Made by a program: the position numbers and the translations under genes. Below are positions 35,128-43,685 of a stretch of DNA of 64,000 nucleotides, one piece after another. The notes beneath the pieces are model-generated. The model worked only from the letters and a program-made list of their open reading frames with translations, was not told the origin of the DNA and searched no databases. Within the stretch, counting starts at the first letter, position 1. Each line of letters starts with the position of its first letter. Location of the stretch: assembly GCF_034931005.1 (NCBI RefSeq), contig NZ_JAYGIN010000002.1:1-64000 (forward strand). The letters run 5' to 3'. This stretch comes from Arcicella sp034931005. GTDB taxonomy: Bacteria > Bacteroidota > Bacteroidia > Cytophagales > Spirosomataceae.

Positions 35128-35340
35128 ATGAAAACACTCACCATACAACCAAGCAATATGTCTGATTATCGTCTTTTTATTGATTTGGCAAAAAGATTAA
35201 AAGTTGATTTCTTAGAACAAGAAGTGCCAACAAAGAAAATGTTTTTAGATGGTTTAGAGCAGAGCGTTGAAGACATTAAAAAACATAGAAAGGGCGAGTT
35301 GAAACTTAAAAATGCTTTTGATTTAATTAATGAACTTTGA
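35128..35340 (+). CDS. Type II toxin-antitoxin antitoxin (small)
   Basis: A 70-residue protein starting MKTLTIQPSNMSDYRLFIDLAK, with a C-terminal EDIKKHRKGELKLKNAFDLINEL helix. Size, a charged helical tail and an 11-bp overlap with the following RelE/ParE-like gene identify it as the antitoxin by context. The N-terminal beta/helix part is not a clear Phd or RHH domain. The antitoxin should bind the toxin with its C-terminal tail and autoregulate the operon. Confidence 0.75.
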   Translation: MKTLTIQPSNMSDYRLFIDLAKRLKVDFLEQEVPTKKMFLDGLEQSVEDIKKHRKGELKLKNAFDLINEL

Positions 35341-35602
35341 GATAATTTCAACACCTGAATTTGAAAAAGAATTGAAACGACTGAATAAAAAGTACGTTTC
35401 AATGAAAATGGATTACGTAAAGCTTCTCTTAGACTTGCAAGATAACCCAACTCAAGGAGAACCTTTGGGAAAGGACTGTTATAAAGTTCGCATGAGTATT
35501 GAGTCAAAAAATAAAGGCAAAAGTGGAGGAGCAAGAGTAATAACTTGCGTTAAGATTATTGACGATATTGTATATTTATTAGCGATTTACGATAAAAGTT
35601 AG
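35330..35602 (+). CDS. RelE/ParE-family toxin, probably shortened by an in-frame amber codon
   Basis: A 90-residue RelE/ParE-like protein (ISTPEFEKELKRLNKKYVSMKMDYVKLLLDL; DCYKVRMSIESKNKGKSGGARVITC; DDIVYLLAIYDKS). Members of this subgroup normally continue past IYDKS with a helix. Here a TAG (35600-35602) intervenes, and the same frame then encodes LSTLKDKEIAKRVKLLEE, ending in TAG at 35657-35659. That tail matches what the family has, so the gene most likely carries a nonsense mutation, or the stop is read through. RelE/ParE toxins inhibit translation or gyrase; the shortened form may be inactive. Confidence 0.8.
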   Translation: MNFEIISTPEFEKELKRLNKKYVSMKMDYVKLLLDLQDNPTQGEPLGKDCYKVRMSIESKNKGKSGGARVITCVKIIDDIVYLLAIYDKS

Positions 35603-35659
35603 TTGTCTACTTTGAAAGATAAAGAGATTGCCAAAAGAGTAAAATTATTAGAGGAATAG

Positions 35660-36568
35660 CTATTTTAGCAAATCCTCCAAAGCCGTTTTCGCATCTGTAA
35701 ATTTATACCGAAAATCTGTTTCTAACTTAATTCTTTGGTTTAAAACATAATTTCCTCCCAATACAATACTTGCCATTTCGCCAAAAACTAACTTTAAAGC
35801 AAAAGCAGGAACATTCGGCATCCAAAACGGACGTTTCAAAACTTCGGCTGAAAGTTTCGTTAAATCATAATTTGTGACAGGATTTGGAGCAACGGCATTG
35901 TAAAAGCCTTTCATGCTGTTATCAGTGAGAGATTTTACGTACAATTCGCATAAATCATCTAAATGAATCCATGATTGCCATTGTTTTCCCGTTCCCAAAG
36001 CTGCTCCAACACCCCAGCGAACAGGTTGGATAATTCTTGGTAAAGCCCCTCCTTTTTCGCTCAAAACAATTCCTGTTCTCAATTTCACCGTTCTGATTCC
36101 TAAATTTTGGATTTCATCGGCTGCCGCTTCCCATTGAATACAACAATCTGCCACAAAGTCAATGCCTGCGGTGTGTTGTTCAGAAATATGTTCATCGCCC
36201 GTATTTGCTCCATAAAAACCAATACCCGAAGCCGAAACGAAAGATTTAATTTTATGTGGAATCGTTTTCAGTTTATTCGTAATTAATTGAATAGATTTTG
36301 TACGACTTTCAATGATTTCTCGTTTCCGTGCTTCACTCCAATTTTCATCAGCAATGCCCGCACCCGCAAGATGCACGAGATAATCAGCTTCCTCAATTGC
36401 CTTTTCGTCAATGATACCTTTTTCAATATCCCAATGAAAAGTTTGGATTTTGCCATTTGCTGAACTTGGTTTACGGCTCAAATGAGAAACGGTAAATCCT
36501 TTGGCAATGAGTATTTCTGTAAGTCGAGTTCCGACTAAACCAGAACCGCCTGTGATGAGTACATTCAT
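35660..36568 (-). CDS. TIGR01777 family NAD(P)-dependent epimerase/SDR
   Basis: A 302-residue YfcH-like extended SDR. Rossmann motif TGGSGLVGTRLTEIL (about 6-20), VHLAGAGIADENWSEARK (about 66-83), and SxxxYG-type catalytic segment SASGIGFYGANTGDE (about 111-125), where the Tyr is in FYG and the usual downstream Lys is not obvious. The C-terminal DUF1731-like part is PFWMPNVPAFALKLVFGEMASIVLGGN. The substrate is unknown. Its stop is directly adjacent to the end of the toxin's extended frame, so the two units are convergent without a spacer. Confidence 0.88.
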   Translation of the reverse strand: MNVLITGGSGLVGTRLTEILIAKGFTVSHLSRKPSSANGKIQTFHWDIEKGIIDEKAIEEADYLVHLAGAGIADENWSEARKREIIESRTKSIQLITNKLKTIPHKIKSFVSASGIGFYGANTGDEHISEQHTAGIDFVADCCIQWEAAADEIQNLGIRTVKLRTGIVLSEKGGALPRIIQPVRWGVGAALGTGKQWQSWIHLDDLCELYVKSLTDNSMKGFYNAVAPNPVTNYDLTKLSAEVLKRPFWMPNVPAFALKLVFGEMASIVLGGNYVLNQRIKLETDFRYKFTDAKTALEDLLK

Positions 36569-36600
36569 GTTGTTAAGGTAAAATAAGTTTTATTTAAGAA

Positions 36601-37254
36601 CTAATAACTCCCTTTCAAGTTCAACTTTTTTACCCCATTTCTGAGTTTTTCCATAAATTCTTTTCCAGGGTCACTTTTTTCAGTTCGATAATTAGCATCT
36701 GTTTCTTTCCAAAGTGGTGTGTTTTGGAAGGAAGTATATTCATGGTGTCCAATTAAATATTCAATAGATTGATATTTCTTTTTGAGGTATTTTACCAACC
36801 AAATATTGGCTTTAAGTTGTGCTTCAGTCAGCGGAAATTTATTGCCGTCACCAACATTTTCGATGCCCAAAGCACACCAATTTAATCCGATGACATGGCG
36901 AGCCATCAAATTTTCTGGCATTAATCGGTAAATTGTTCCGTCTCTATCCACCAAAAAATGGATTGAAACATTCAACGGACTTGCTCCTTTTAACTCTTTA
37001 CGGACATTTGGCAATAAAACAGGGTTAAAAGCATTGAATGAACCTTCAAGTGTCGGAATTGCCGTCCAATGAGATACAATAATTTTAGGTGAAATGCTTG
37101 GTTCTGTGAGTGTTAAGTTATGTCTTTCTTGAAGATATTGCAATGAAAGAGCTTTGCGAGTAGAATCATAAATGATTGGTCGTTCGATGATTTTTTGCGA
37201 AAATCCTTTAAAAACCATTATAAATAGAAAGACAAAAAAGATTATTTGTTTCAT
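36601..37254 (-). CDS. Secreted N-acetylmuramoyl-L-alanine amidase (AmpD/Amidase_2)
   Basis: A 217-residue protein with a signal peptide (MKQIIFFVFLFIMVFKGFSQ). The Amidase_2 fold shows zinc ligands in VSHWTAIP (about 60), MARHVIGLNWCALGIENVG (about 117-135) and the distal RTEKSDPGKEF (about 190-200); LIGHHEYTS carries the catalytic-region His. It cuts the bond between MurNAc and the stem peptide of peptidoglycan, in the periplasm, for wall turnover or recycling. Upstream of it a divergent acyltransferase begins. Confidence 0.9.
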   Translation of the reverse strand: MKQIIFFVFLFIMVFKGFSQKIIERPIIYDSTRKALSLQYLQERHNLTLTEPSISPKIIVSHWTAIPTLEGSFNAFNPVLLPNVRKELKGASPLNVSIHFLVDRDGTIYRLMPENLMARHVIGLNWCALGIENVGDGNKFPLTEAQLKANIWLVKYLKKKYQSIEYLIGHHEYTSFQNTPLWKETDANYRTEKSDPGKEFMEKLRNGVKKLNLKGSY

Positions 37255-37353
37255 AATGAAGAGTTTTTAGCCGAAATCAGCACATTGAATGCTAAGACAA
37301 TTTACTAAAAAATACCTATCTTCGATTATTTGTTTCATAGGAAAATAGGCAAT

Positions 37354-38157
37354 ATGAATTCGATAGTAAAAAAGTTTCTCTCAATGATAGATGTTTTCGG
37401 TTTTTTTGAAAGAGACCCGTTTGGAAACTCTATGTTTTTAAAGAGAATAATAGTAATGATTTTGGGGGTGATAACGTATAGTCGTCTGCGAGGCGTGAAT
37501 AAAACGCAAGTCAGCGGAACAGAGCATTTAGAAGGATTGCCACGGACAGGCGTATTATTTTTATCCAATCACCAGACTTATTTTATGGATGTGATTGCCC
37601 TGTATCATATTTTCTTTAGTGTAAAATGGGGTTTTAGAAATTCAGTTAATTTCCCGATTTATTTGTTAGCACCCCGTTCGAGAGTATTTTATGTAGCCGC
37701 TTCCGAAACGATGAAAGATGGAGGGTTAATTCCAAGAATTTTCTCACAGGCAGGAGCAATTTTAGTTAATCGTTCTTGGCGAGCTGAAGGCAAAGATGTG
37801 AAACGTGCCGTGGATACTTCGGCGGATGATAAAGTTGGGAAAGGATTATCTTACGGTTGGGTAGTAAGTTTTCCACAAGGAACTACTACGCCTTACGCAC
37901 CTTTACGCAAGGGAACAGCCCATTTGATAAAAGCACACAATCCGATTGTAGTCCCCGTCGTAATTAATGGATTCAGAAGAGCGTTTGATAAAAAAGGTTT
38001 ACGTTTTAGAAAAGTAAATACAACTTTAACGGTAAACTTTAAAGAGCCAATCCGATTTGACCCAGAAATGCCAGTGGAGGAAATTATGGAGATTTTAAGA
38101 GATAGAATTGAGCAGAATATTCCTGTTGATAAATTGACATGGAAAAGAGAAGTGTAG
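37354..38157 (+). CDS. 1-acyl-sn-glycerol-3-phosphate acyltransferase family protein
   Basis: About 267 residues from MNSIVKKFLSMIDVFGFFER; an ATG 24 bp upstream adds MFHRKIGN and looks less likely. The PlsC acyltransferase motifs are HX4D in SNHQTYFMD (about 73-81), the FPQGTTTPYAPLRKGTAHLI block in the position of FPEGTR (about 172-191), and VVPVVINGF (about 198-206). The FPQGTTT variant lacks the usual Glu/Arg, as in a Bacteroidota subgroup. It probably acylates lysophosphatidate or a related lipid at the inner membrane. The 100-bp gap to recO holds a GGTTTTAGGTGTTAG-type palindromic repeat. Confidence 0.88.
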   Translation: MNSIVKKFLSMIDVFGFFERDPFGNSMFLKRIIVMILGVITYSRLRGVNKTQVSGTEHLEGLPRTGVLFLSNHQTYFMDVIALYHIFFSVKWGFRNSVNFPIYLLAPRSRVFYVAASETMKDGGLIPRIFSQAGAILVNRSWRAEGKDVKRAVDTSADDKVGKGLSYGWVVSFPQGTTTPYAPLRKGTAHLIKAHNPIVVPVVINGFRRAFDKKGLRFRKVNTTLTVNFKEPIRFDPEMPVEEIMEILRDRIEQNIPVDKLTWKREV

Positions 38158-38259
38158 TTTTTAGGTGTTGGGTTTTAGGTGTTAGATTTAAAGAGGTCTA
38201 TTTTCTCATCCAGATTAAACACTAAAGCCTAATTCCCGAAACCTAAAACCCGTATTAAA

Positions 38260-38949
38260 ATGCTTTATAAAACTCGTGGCATAGTTATTAATTACATTCG
38301 TTATCGAGAAACTTCGGTAATTGTGAAGATTTATACCGAACAATTTGGGATTCAGACTTACATTGAAAATGGCGTTAGAAGTGCCAAATCAAAGAATAAA
38401 ATTGCGCTATTTCAGCCACTTACGCTTTTAGATTTAGTTATTTATCACAAAGATGGAAAAGGCATTCAGCGGATTTCGGAGATAAAATGCAATGCTCCAT
38501 TTCAGACAATTCCTTTTGATATTCATAAATCTTCTATTGCGTTATTTATTACCGAGATTCTATCAAAATCGCTTCACGAAGAAACAGGCAATACTAATCT
38601 TTTTCATTTCATCAATAACTCCATTCTTTGGCTGGATGGCACAACGGAGCATTTTGAGAATTTCCATTTACAGTTTCTCTTACAATTTGGAACGTACTTA
38701 GGTTTTTCGCCCGAAAATGCCCACGAAATTTCGAATGAATTGAGTCTTCATAACTTACCAACGTTAACAAAAGTGCTTGAAAATCAGTTGGATGTGCTAA
38801 TGAATACACAATACGATAAAGTACCAAAGATTGACCGTTTTTCCAGAAATCAGTTATTAGATTCAATTATTCTGTTCTATCGTTTGCATGTGGATACGCT
38901 TACGGAAGTGAAATCGTTAGCGGTTTTGCATGAGGTGATGCGGGGGTGA
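38260..38949 (+). CDS. recO: DNA repair protein RecO
   Basis: A 229-residue protein. The N-terminal OB-fold reads TRGIVINYIRYRETSVIVKIYTEQFGIQTYIENGVR (about 5-40), followed by KIALFQPLTLLDLVIYHK. The central and C-terminal helices (ALFITEILSKSLHEE; LHFLLQFGTYLGFSP) match RecO, and as in other Bacteroidota the zinc cysteines are absent. RecO anneals SSB-coated DNA and helps RecR load RecA at gaps. It is convergent with the PIN-domain gene, with four bases between. Confidence 0.93.
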   Translation: MLYKTRGIVINYIRYRETSVIVKIYTEQFGIQTYIENGVRSAKSKNKIALFQPLTLLDLVIYHKDGKGIQRISEIKCNAPFQTIPFDIHKSSIALFITEILSKSLHEETGNTNLFHFINNSILWLDGTTEHFENFHLQFLLQFGTYLGFSPENAHEISNELSLHNLPTLTKVLENQLDVLMNTQYDKVPKIDRFSRNQLLDSIILFYRLHVDTLTEVKSLAVLHEVMRG

Positions 38950-38953
38950 GGGA

Positions 38954-39367
38954 TTAATGTTCCTTCAAAATAGAAAGAAAAGACTCTAAATCCACTACTT
39001 TAAGTAATGGAAATTCAAGGTCTTTAAAAATATTAAAATCGTTATCATTACTTACCATAAAGTCTGCATTAACACAGATAGCCAAATCGGCAAATTTATT
39101 ATCATCAAGGTCATTTTTGATGAGTTCCCAACGAAAAGCAGGTTCCGTAAAAACTACATTTGGAGCAATTGCCAATTGATTTAAGACTAATTGAGATGTC
39201 TTTTGAGAATAAGTTGCCGTTAAAATCTCTTCATATTCAAGAAGAATTTCCGTGCTGACAAACCATTCAAATTTTCCAGCCATAAAATCTAAATAAAGCT
39301 GATAGAAAGGACTTTTAGGAGGAATGGACGCTCGTAAACAGTTTGTATCAATGACAACTCGAAGCAT
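38954..39367 (-). CDS. PIN-domain toxin (putative VapC-like, COG1569 type)
   Basis: A 137-residue PIN nuclease. Acidic residues forming the Mg2+ site: VVIDTNCLRAS (Asp7), LLEYEEIL (Glu about 44), LDDNKFADLAICVNADFMVSNDNDF (Asp about 107-108 and about 126). The SIPPKSPFYQ and WFVSTEILLEYEEILT stretches are typical of the 'putative TA system toxin, PIN family' group. It should cut RNA and be held in check by the small protein encoded just upstream, whose gene overlaps its start by one base. Confidence 0.88.
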   Translation of the reverse strand: MLRVVIDTNCLRASIPPKSPFYQLYLDFMAGKFEWFVSTEILLEYEEILTATYSQKTSQLVLNQLAIAPNVVFTEPAFRWELIKNDLDDNKFADLAICVNADFMVSNDNDFNIFKDLEFPLLKVVDLESFLSILKEH

Positions 39368-39591
39368 TATGATTTGGAATTGAGCATTTGACGAAAATCG
39401 TCTTCAGTGTAGCCTTTTTCTTCAATAACAGTTTCTAATTCAGCTTTGAGTTGAACATCAAAATAATTCATCATCAATTTGCGAATTTCTAAAGTTTGGT
39501 CGTCAGAAATATTTTGTGAAAATAATCTTAAAAGACTTATTTGTAAGCTATTAAGTCTTGGAGAATTAGATATGTTTTCGATACTTGACAT
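39367..39591 (-). CDS. Antitoxin partner of the PIN-domain toxin
   Basis: A 74-residue protein (MSSIENISNSPRLNSLQISL ... EKGYTEDDFRQMLNSKS) with a helical hydrophobic pattern and no own enzymatic motif. Its stop overlaps the toxin ATG by one base (TAATG), a strong sign of coupling. LSPRLNSLQISLLRLFSQ-like N-termini are found in antitoxins paired with COG1569 PIN toxins. The DNA-binding fold is not obvious. Confidence 0.75.
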   Translation of the reverse strand: MSSIENISNSPRLNSLQISLLRLFSQNISDDQTLEIRKLMMNYFDVQLKAELETVIEEKGYTEDDFRQMLNSKS

Positions 39592-39640
39592 GCAAAAATC
39601 TGTTTATTGTTAGAACAAAATAATGAAATATTTGTGGAAA

Positions 39641-40364
39641 TTACAAAGCACAATCCACTTTTTCTCTCCAATCCATCCCAGCAGTTAAATCAATATCAGA
39701 AAACTCTAAATGAATAACTCTCCTATTACGTTCTGAAGTGCTTTTATTTGAGGCATGAAGAATCAGAGGTTTCATCAACATTATACCGCCTTTTGGAACT
39801 GGGCAAGTTACAGGTTCTGGATAATCCTCTAATTGAAAGTTTTTCATTGGAATTACTCCTTTTTGATGGCTATTTGGAATGACTCTCAAAGCCCCATTGG
39901 TTTCATCACAATCATCTAAATGAATTCTGACTGTGTAAATATTCTCTAAAACCTCACGTGGAGGTTGTACCGTTGGCTGTCCTTGTTTTATCGACCAATT
40001 TACAAAACCCTCCCTTTCAATTTTATCAGAAACAGAAATGGTTAAATCCTGATGCCATGCCACTATCCAATTTGATTGTGGAGGTTTATCGAAATAAATG
40101 GCTTTGACGTTGAAATATTTCTCACCAAATAAATTCTTAATCAAGCTTTTTAGATTAATCATTCCAAAGGATATTTTGTAACTCAGGAATCTCTGAGAGT
40201 AAATTTCTAATTGCAAATAGGTCATTGCTTTGTCGAAAATTTGGAGAGTTTTGAGTAGCGTTTTCGATAGTTTCAATCAATGAATTTACTTCTGATATTG
40301 TGTAAATATTGGATATGGTGGTAAAGCCGTTTTGGGATAAAATATTATTAGCAAGTGTTTTCAT
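39641..40364 (-). pseudogene. Frameshifted phytanoyl-CoA dioxygenase (PhyH) family gene
   Basis: The 5' part (from 40364) encodes MKTLANNILSQNGFTTISNI ... ELQNILWND then TAA at 40155-40157. The next frame continues seamlessly with NLKSLIKNLFGEKYFNVKAIYFDKP to a stop at 39641. One inserted base or two lost bases in AATGATTAATCTA (about 40150-40162) explains it. The Fe(II)/2-oxoglutarate residues survive in the downstream part: WHQDLTI (His/Asp), LHASNKS (second His) and NRRVIHLEF (Arg for 2-oxoglutarate). The intact protein would be about 240 residues, a hydroxylase of unknown substrate. It could be a real pseudogene or a sequencing error. Confidence 0.85.
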
Positions 40365-40402
40365 AATTGTAGCTTATTTTTCTAATTGCATTTCACTTCC
40401 CC

Positions 40403-41134
40403 CTAAATCTTCCGCTTCAACTCAAAATGTTTTCCCAAATATAAACGTCTAACTTGTTCATCATCAGCGAGTTCTTGAGGTGTTCCAGCTTTTAGGATTT
40501 TTCCTTCAAAGAGTAAATAGGCACGGTCGGTAATGGAAAGGGTTTCGTCAACGTTATGGTCGGTAATCAAAATTCCGATGTTGCGATATTTAAGTTTTGC
40601 CACAATGCCTTGAATTTCCTCCACCGCAATTGGGTCAACGCCTGCAAAGGGTTCATCTAATAAAATAAACTTCGGGTCAACCGCCAAAGCACGAGCAATT
40701 TCAGTTCTTCTACGCTCTCCTCCCGACAAAACCTGTCCCAAATTTTTACGGACGTGTGTCAATGAAAATTCTTCTAAAAGTGATTCTGTTTTTTCCTTTT
40801 GCTCTTTTTTAGAGAGTTTGGTCATTTCCAAAACCGCCAAAATATTTTCCTCAACCGATAAAGTACGGAAAACGGATGCTTCCTGAGCTAAATAACCGAT
40901 GCCAAGCCTTGCACGCTTGTACATGGGCAAGTCCGTAACGTCCAAGTCATCCAAATACACTTTGCCAGAATTGGGTTTGACCAAGCCTGTTGCCATATAA
41001 AAAGAGGTAGTTTTTCCTGCACCGTTAGGCCCTAAAAGTCCCACGATTTCCCCCTGTGCCACTTGGTAGCTAACGTTGTCATTAACAGTGCGTTGTCCGT
41101 ATTTTTTGACTAAATTTTCTGTTTTTAGTATCAT
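40403..41134 (-). CDS. lptB: LPS export ABC transporter ATP-binding protein
   Basis: A 243-residue ABC ATPase: Walker A LLGPNGAGKTTSFYM (about 33-47), signature LSGGERRRTEIARAL (about 136-150), Walker B KFILLDEPFAGVDPIAVEEI, H-loop ITDHNVDETL. YLAQEASVFRTLSVEENILAVLE is the Q-loop region diagnostic for LptB. It powers LptFG extraction of lipopolysaccharide from the inner membrane. It is 53 bp downstream of recJ in the same direction, so the two are probably cotranscribed. Confidence 0.93.
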   Translation of the reverse strand: MILKTENLVKKYGQRTVNDNVSYQVAQGEIVGLLGPNGAGKTTSFYMATGLVKPNSGKVYLDDLDVTDLPMYKRARLGIGYLAQEASVFRTLSVEENILAVLEMTKLSKKEQKEKTESLLEEFSLTHVRKNLGQVLSGGERRRTEIARALAVDPKFILLDEPFAGVDPIAVEEIQGIVAKLKYRNIGILITDHNVDETLSITDRAYLLFEGKILKAGTPQELADDEQVRRLYLGKHFELKRKI

Positions 41135-41187
41135 TTTTAACTTTGATAAATCTTGTTTGTGTGGATTGATGTTGGTTTTAGACTTTG

Positions 41188-42930
41188 CTAATTACCTACC
41201 CTAACCCCAAATTTTATATCCTTCAACATCAACTGAAAACTCCTTTTTCCTTGCCATTCATTAATCTCTATGGTATAACAAATCGAAAATAGTTTTCCTT
41301 TGGATAATTCTTCGTAAAAATCTTCTACCATGCCAAAACCTACGCAGGTAAAAGCAGGTGAGTCTTCCTGAAACACATTAATTTTCAAGTGTTTCTCTTT
41401 CATTTTTATCGGTACGCCATGCAGTTTTACATTTTCAGAAACAAAAACGGGTGTCATGTTTTGAGGACCAAAAGGAGACATTTGACACATGATTCTGTGA
41501 AATTTATCGGTAATTTGACTTAATGGTAAATTCATATCTACCGAAATCATCGGCGAAAGCTGTTCGGGTAAAATTTTACGGGAAACCACTTCTTCAAATT
41601 TACGTCTAAAATTCTCTATCTCGTTGATTTCTAAGGTTAAACCTGCCGCAAAAGTATGTCCACCAAACTGAATTAAGTGTTCTTCACATTCTTCGATGGC
41701 TTCGTAAACGTCAAATCCAGGAACAGAACGTGCCGAACCCGCAGCGTGTCCTTGCGATTCGGTAAGAATAATGGTCGGGCGGTGATATTTTTCAATACAA
41801 CGACTCGCCACAATCCCGATTACCCCTTTATTCCAATCATTTTTGAAAAGTACGGTACTTTTGGCATTCTGGAGTATTTCATCATCTTGAATCATTCCCA
41901 AAACTTCTTCGGTAATACTCGAATCTAAGCCTTTTCTATCGGAATTGTGTTTACTGATAATTTTAGCGAAATCAATCGCAGCGTCTTCATTATCAGATAA
42001 CAACAAGTTGACGGCATCGTAAGCGTGCTTAATTCTGCCAGCCGCATTGATGCGTGGTCCAAGTCCAAAAACGACTTTGGTAATATCCATTTTTCCTTCC
42101 AAACCTGCCGACGACATCAAGGCTTTTAGTCCCGTTCTTGGATTGGTATTCAATTGTTGTAAACCAAAATATGCCATTGTGCGGTTTTCGCCCACGATGG
42201 GAACAATGTCGCAAGAAATGGACGTAACCACCAAATCGAGATAAGGCAAAAGGAGTTCTTCGGAAATTCCTTGATTGGAACAAAAAGCCTGTAAAAGTTT
42301 GAATCCTACTCCACAACCCGTCAATTCATCGAACGGATAAGTACAGTCTGAACGTTTGGGGTCAAGTACGGCAATGGCATCGGGAAGGTCATTTTCATCG
42401 GGGCGGTGGTGGTCGCAAATGATAAAATCTACGCCATGAGCTTTTGCCCAAGCTACTTTATCTTTTGATTTTATGCCACAGTCCAAGCTCACAATCAAGC
42501 CAAAACCATTATCAGCCGCATATTCAATTCCTTTTTGTGAAACGCCATAGCCTTCCGCATAACGGTCGGGAATATAAAACTCTAAGGGACAATCTTCTCT
42601 ATTTTGAAAAATATGCGTTTTCAAAAATCCATAAAACGTTGCAACTGAAGTAGTTCCATCGACATCATAATCACCGTAAACCAAGATTTTTTCACCTTTA
42701 AAAATGGCTTCTTCCAAACGAGCAACGGCTTTATCCATGTCTTTCATCAAGAATGGGTCGTGCAATTGAGAAAGAGCAGGTCGGAAAAAATCTTTGGCTT
42801 CGTCGAAATTTGTAATTTCTCTTTGAGCCAAAAGCGTAGCAATTTCAGTCGAAACATTCAGCTTTTCGACCAATAAATCAATCTGTTCTTGGGGTGGAAT
42901 GGGTTTATAAATCCAACGTTTTTCTGTCAT
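41188..42930 (-). CDS. recJ: Single-stranded-DNA-specific exonuclease RecJ
   Basis: A 580-residue DHH-family 5'-3' exonuclease working in RecFOR recombination and mismatch repair. The metal-binding motifs YGDYDVDGTTSVATFYGFL (about 81-99), VSLDCGIK (about 150) and ICDHHRPDE (about 171-179) are present, as is the DHHA1 motif GGHTFAAGLTL (about 428-438). An OB-fold C-terminus follows (about 460-580). Its length is typical. It is cotranscribed upstream of lptB. Confidence 0.95.
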   Translation of the reverse strand: MTEKRWIYKPIPPQEQIDLLVEKLNVSTEIATLLAQREITNFDEAKDFFRPALSQLHDPFLMKDMDKAVARLEEAIFKGEKILVYGDYDVDGTTSVATFYGFLKTHIFQNREDCPLEFYIPDRYAEGYGVSQKGIEYAADNGFGLIVSLDCGIKSKDKVAWAKAHGVDFIICDHHRPDENDLPDAIAVLDPKRSDCTYPFDELTGCGVGFKLLQAFCSNQGISEELLLPYLDLVVTSISCDIVPIVGENRTMAYFGLQQLNTNPRTGLKALMSSAGLEGKMDITKVVFGLGPRINAAGRIKHAYDAVNLLLSDNEDAAIDFAKIISKHNSDRKGLDSSITEEVLGMIQDDEILQNAKSTVLFKNDWNKGVIGIVASRCIEKYHRPTIILTESQGHAAGSARSVPGFDVYEAIEECEEHLIQFGGHTFAAGLTLEINEIENFRRKFEEVVSRKILPEQLSPMISVDMNLPLSQITDKFHRIMCQMSPFGPQNMTPVFVSENVKLHGVPIKMKEKHLKINVFQEDSPAFTCVGFGMVEDFYEELSKGKLFSICYTIEINEWQGKRSFQLMLKDIKFGVRVGN

Positions 42931-43002
42931 ACAACAAAGTTAAAACCTTGATGCGTAGGATTGATATGTTTGTGGGGAAATTAAGAAGATTTAAGGGAAA
43001 TC

Positions 43003-43605
43003 TCAAAAACTCATCCGAAGACCCACGCCTAAACCATCTTGACTTGGTTTTATATCAAAGGCTGTTTTGGGTTTGGTAATGAGTTGGTTGTAGCGTTTAT
43101 TGGCTTTGTGGAGGTGAGAAAAACTATTTATTCGGATGATTGTTGATGCCAACATTACTCCTGCTCCAAATAAGATTGTATAACCTCCTCTTTCCAAAGA
43201 AGACTTTGTGTTGGGAGTATTATAGTAAGTGAAAGTAGTAGAAAAAGCTTGAATAATTCCTCCAAAATAAATTAAAATACCTGCATTTTGACCAATCAAA
43301 TATATAGGTCTTGTGCGTCTATGTATTTGATAATCAGTAAGAATTTGTTTGTCTCCGAATTTATCGTAATAAAACTTTAAGGGTTTATTTGAAAGATTTT
43401 TTTCGGTCCCAATTGTATATTCATTGGCATTTGCACCCATTAACCAATAGCCAGATATGATTGAAAGAGCAAAAAGTGGAACATTTTTCTTAATCTTAAT
43501 AGTCGGAAAGGAATCCAAACGACTGGAAATTCTCAAAGAATCTTGAGCTTTGATTTTGGGAAGGATTGTACTAATAAGTAATAATAGAAGTAGATATTTT
43601 TTCAT
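43003..43605 (-). CDS. Hypothetical envelope protein
   Basis: A 200-residue protein with a signal peptide (MKKYLLLLLLISTILPKIKAQ). Two or three hydrophobic stretches follow (FALSIISGYWLMGANA, IYLIGQNAGILIYFGGIIQAF, TILFGAGVMLASTIIRI), and it ends in the strand-like LGVGLRMSF, typical of Bacteroidota barrel-associated proteins. I recognise no named domain. It is likely membrane or outer-membrane associated. Confidence 0.7.
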   Translation of the reverse strand: MKKYLLLLLLISTILPKIKAQDSLRISSRLDSFPTIKIKKNVPLFALSIISGYWLMGANANEYTIGTEKNLSNKPLKFYYDKFGDKQILTDYQIHRRTRPIYLIGQNAGILIYFGGIIQAFSTTFTYYNTPNTKSSLERGGYTILFGAGVMLASTIIRINSFSHLHKANKRYNQLITKPKTAFDIKPSQDGLGVGLRMSF

Positions 43606-43644
43606 GTAAAGTAGAGTTTGATTTGTTCTCTACAAATATAATAG

Positions 43645-43681
43645 AAATGGCTGTCATTGCACTCGCAATGATAGCCATTTT
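43645..43681 (-). terminator. Terminator of the DUF1501 gene region
   Basis: AAATGGCTGTCATTGC (43645-43660) / GCAATGATAGCCATTT (43665-43680), 16-bp stem with one mismatch and a T-run. It ends the downstream side of the DUF1501 gene (stop 43686). Confidence 0.8.
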
Positions 43682-43685
43682 AACA

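Noticed and set aside
40157..40276. Start of a separate dioxygenase gene at 40276
   Set aside because: The first 40 codons are an out-of-frame reading of the 5' part of the same gene; homology begins only after the frameshift point.
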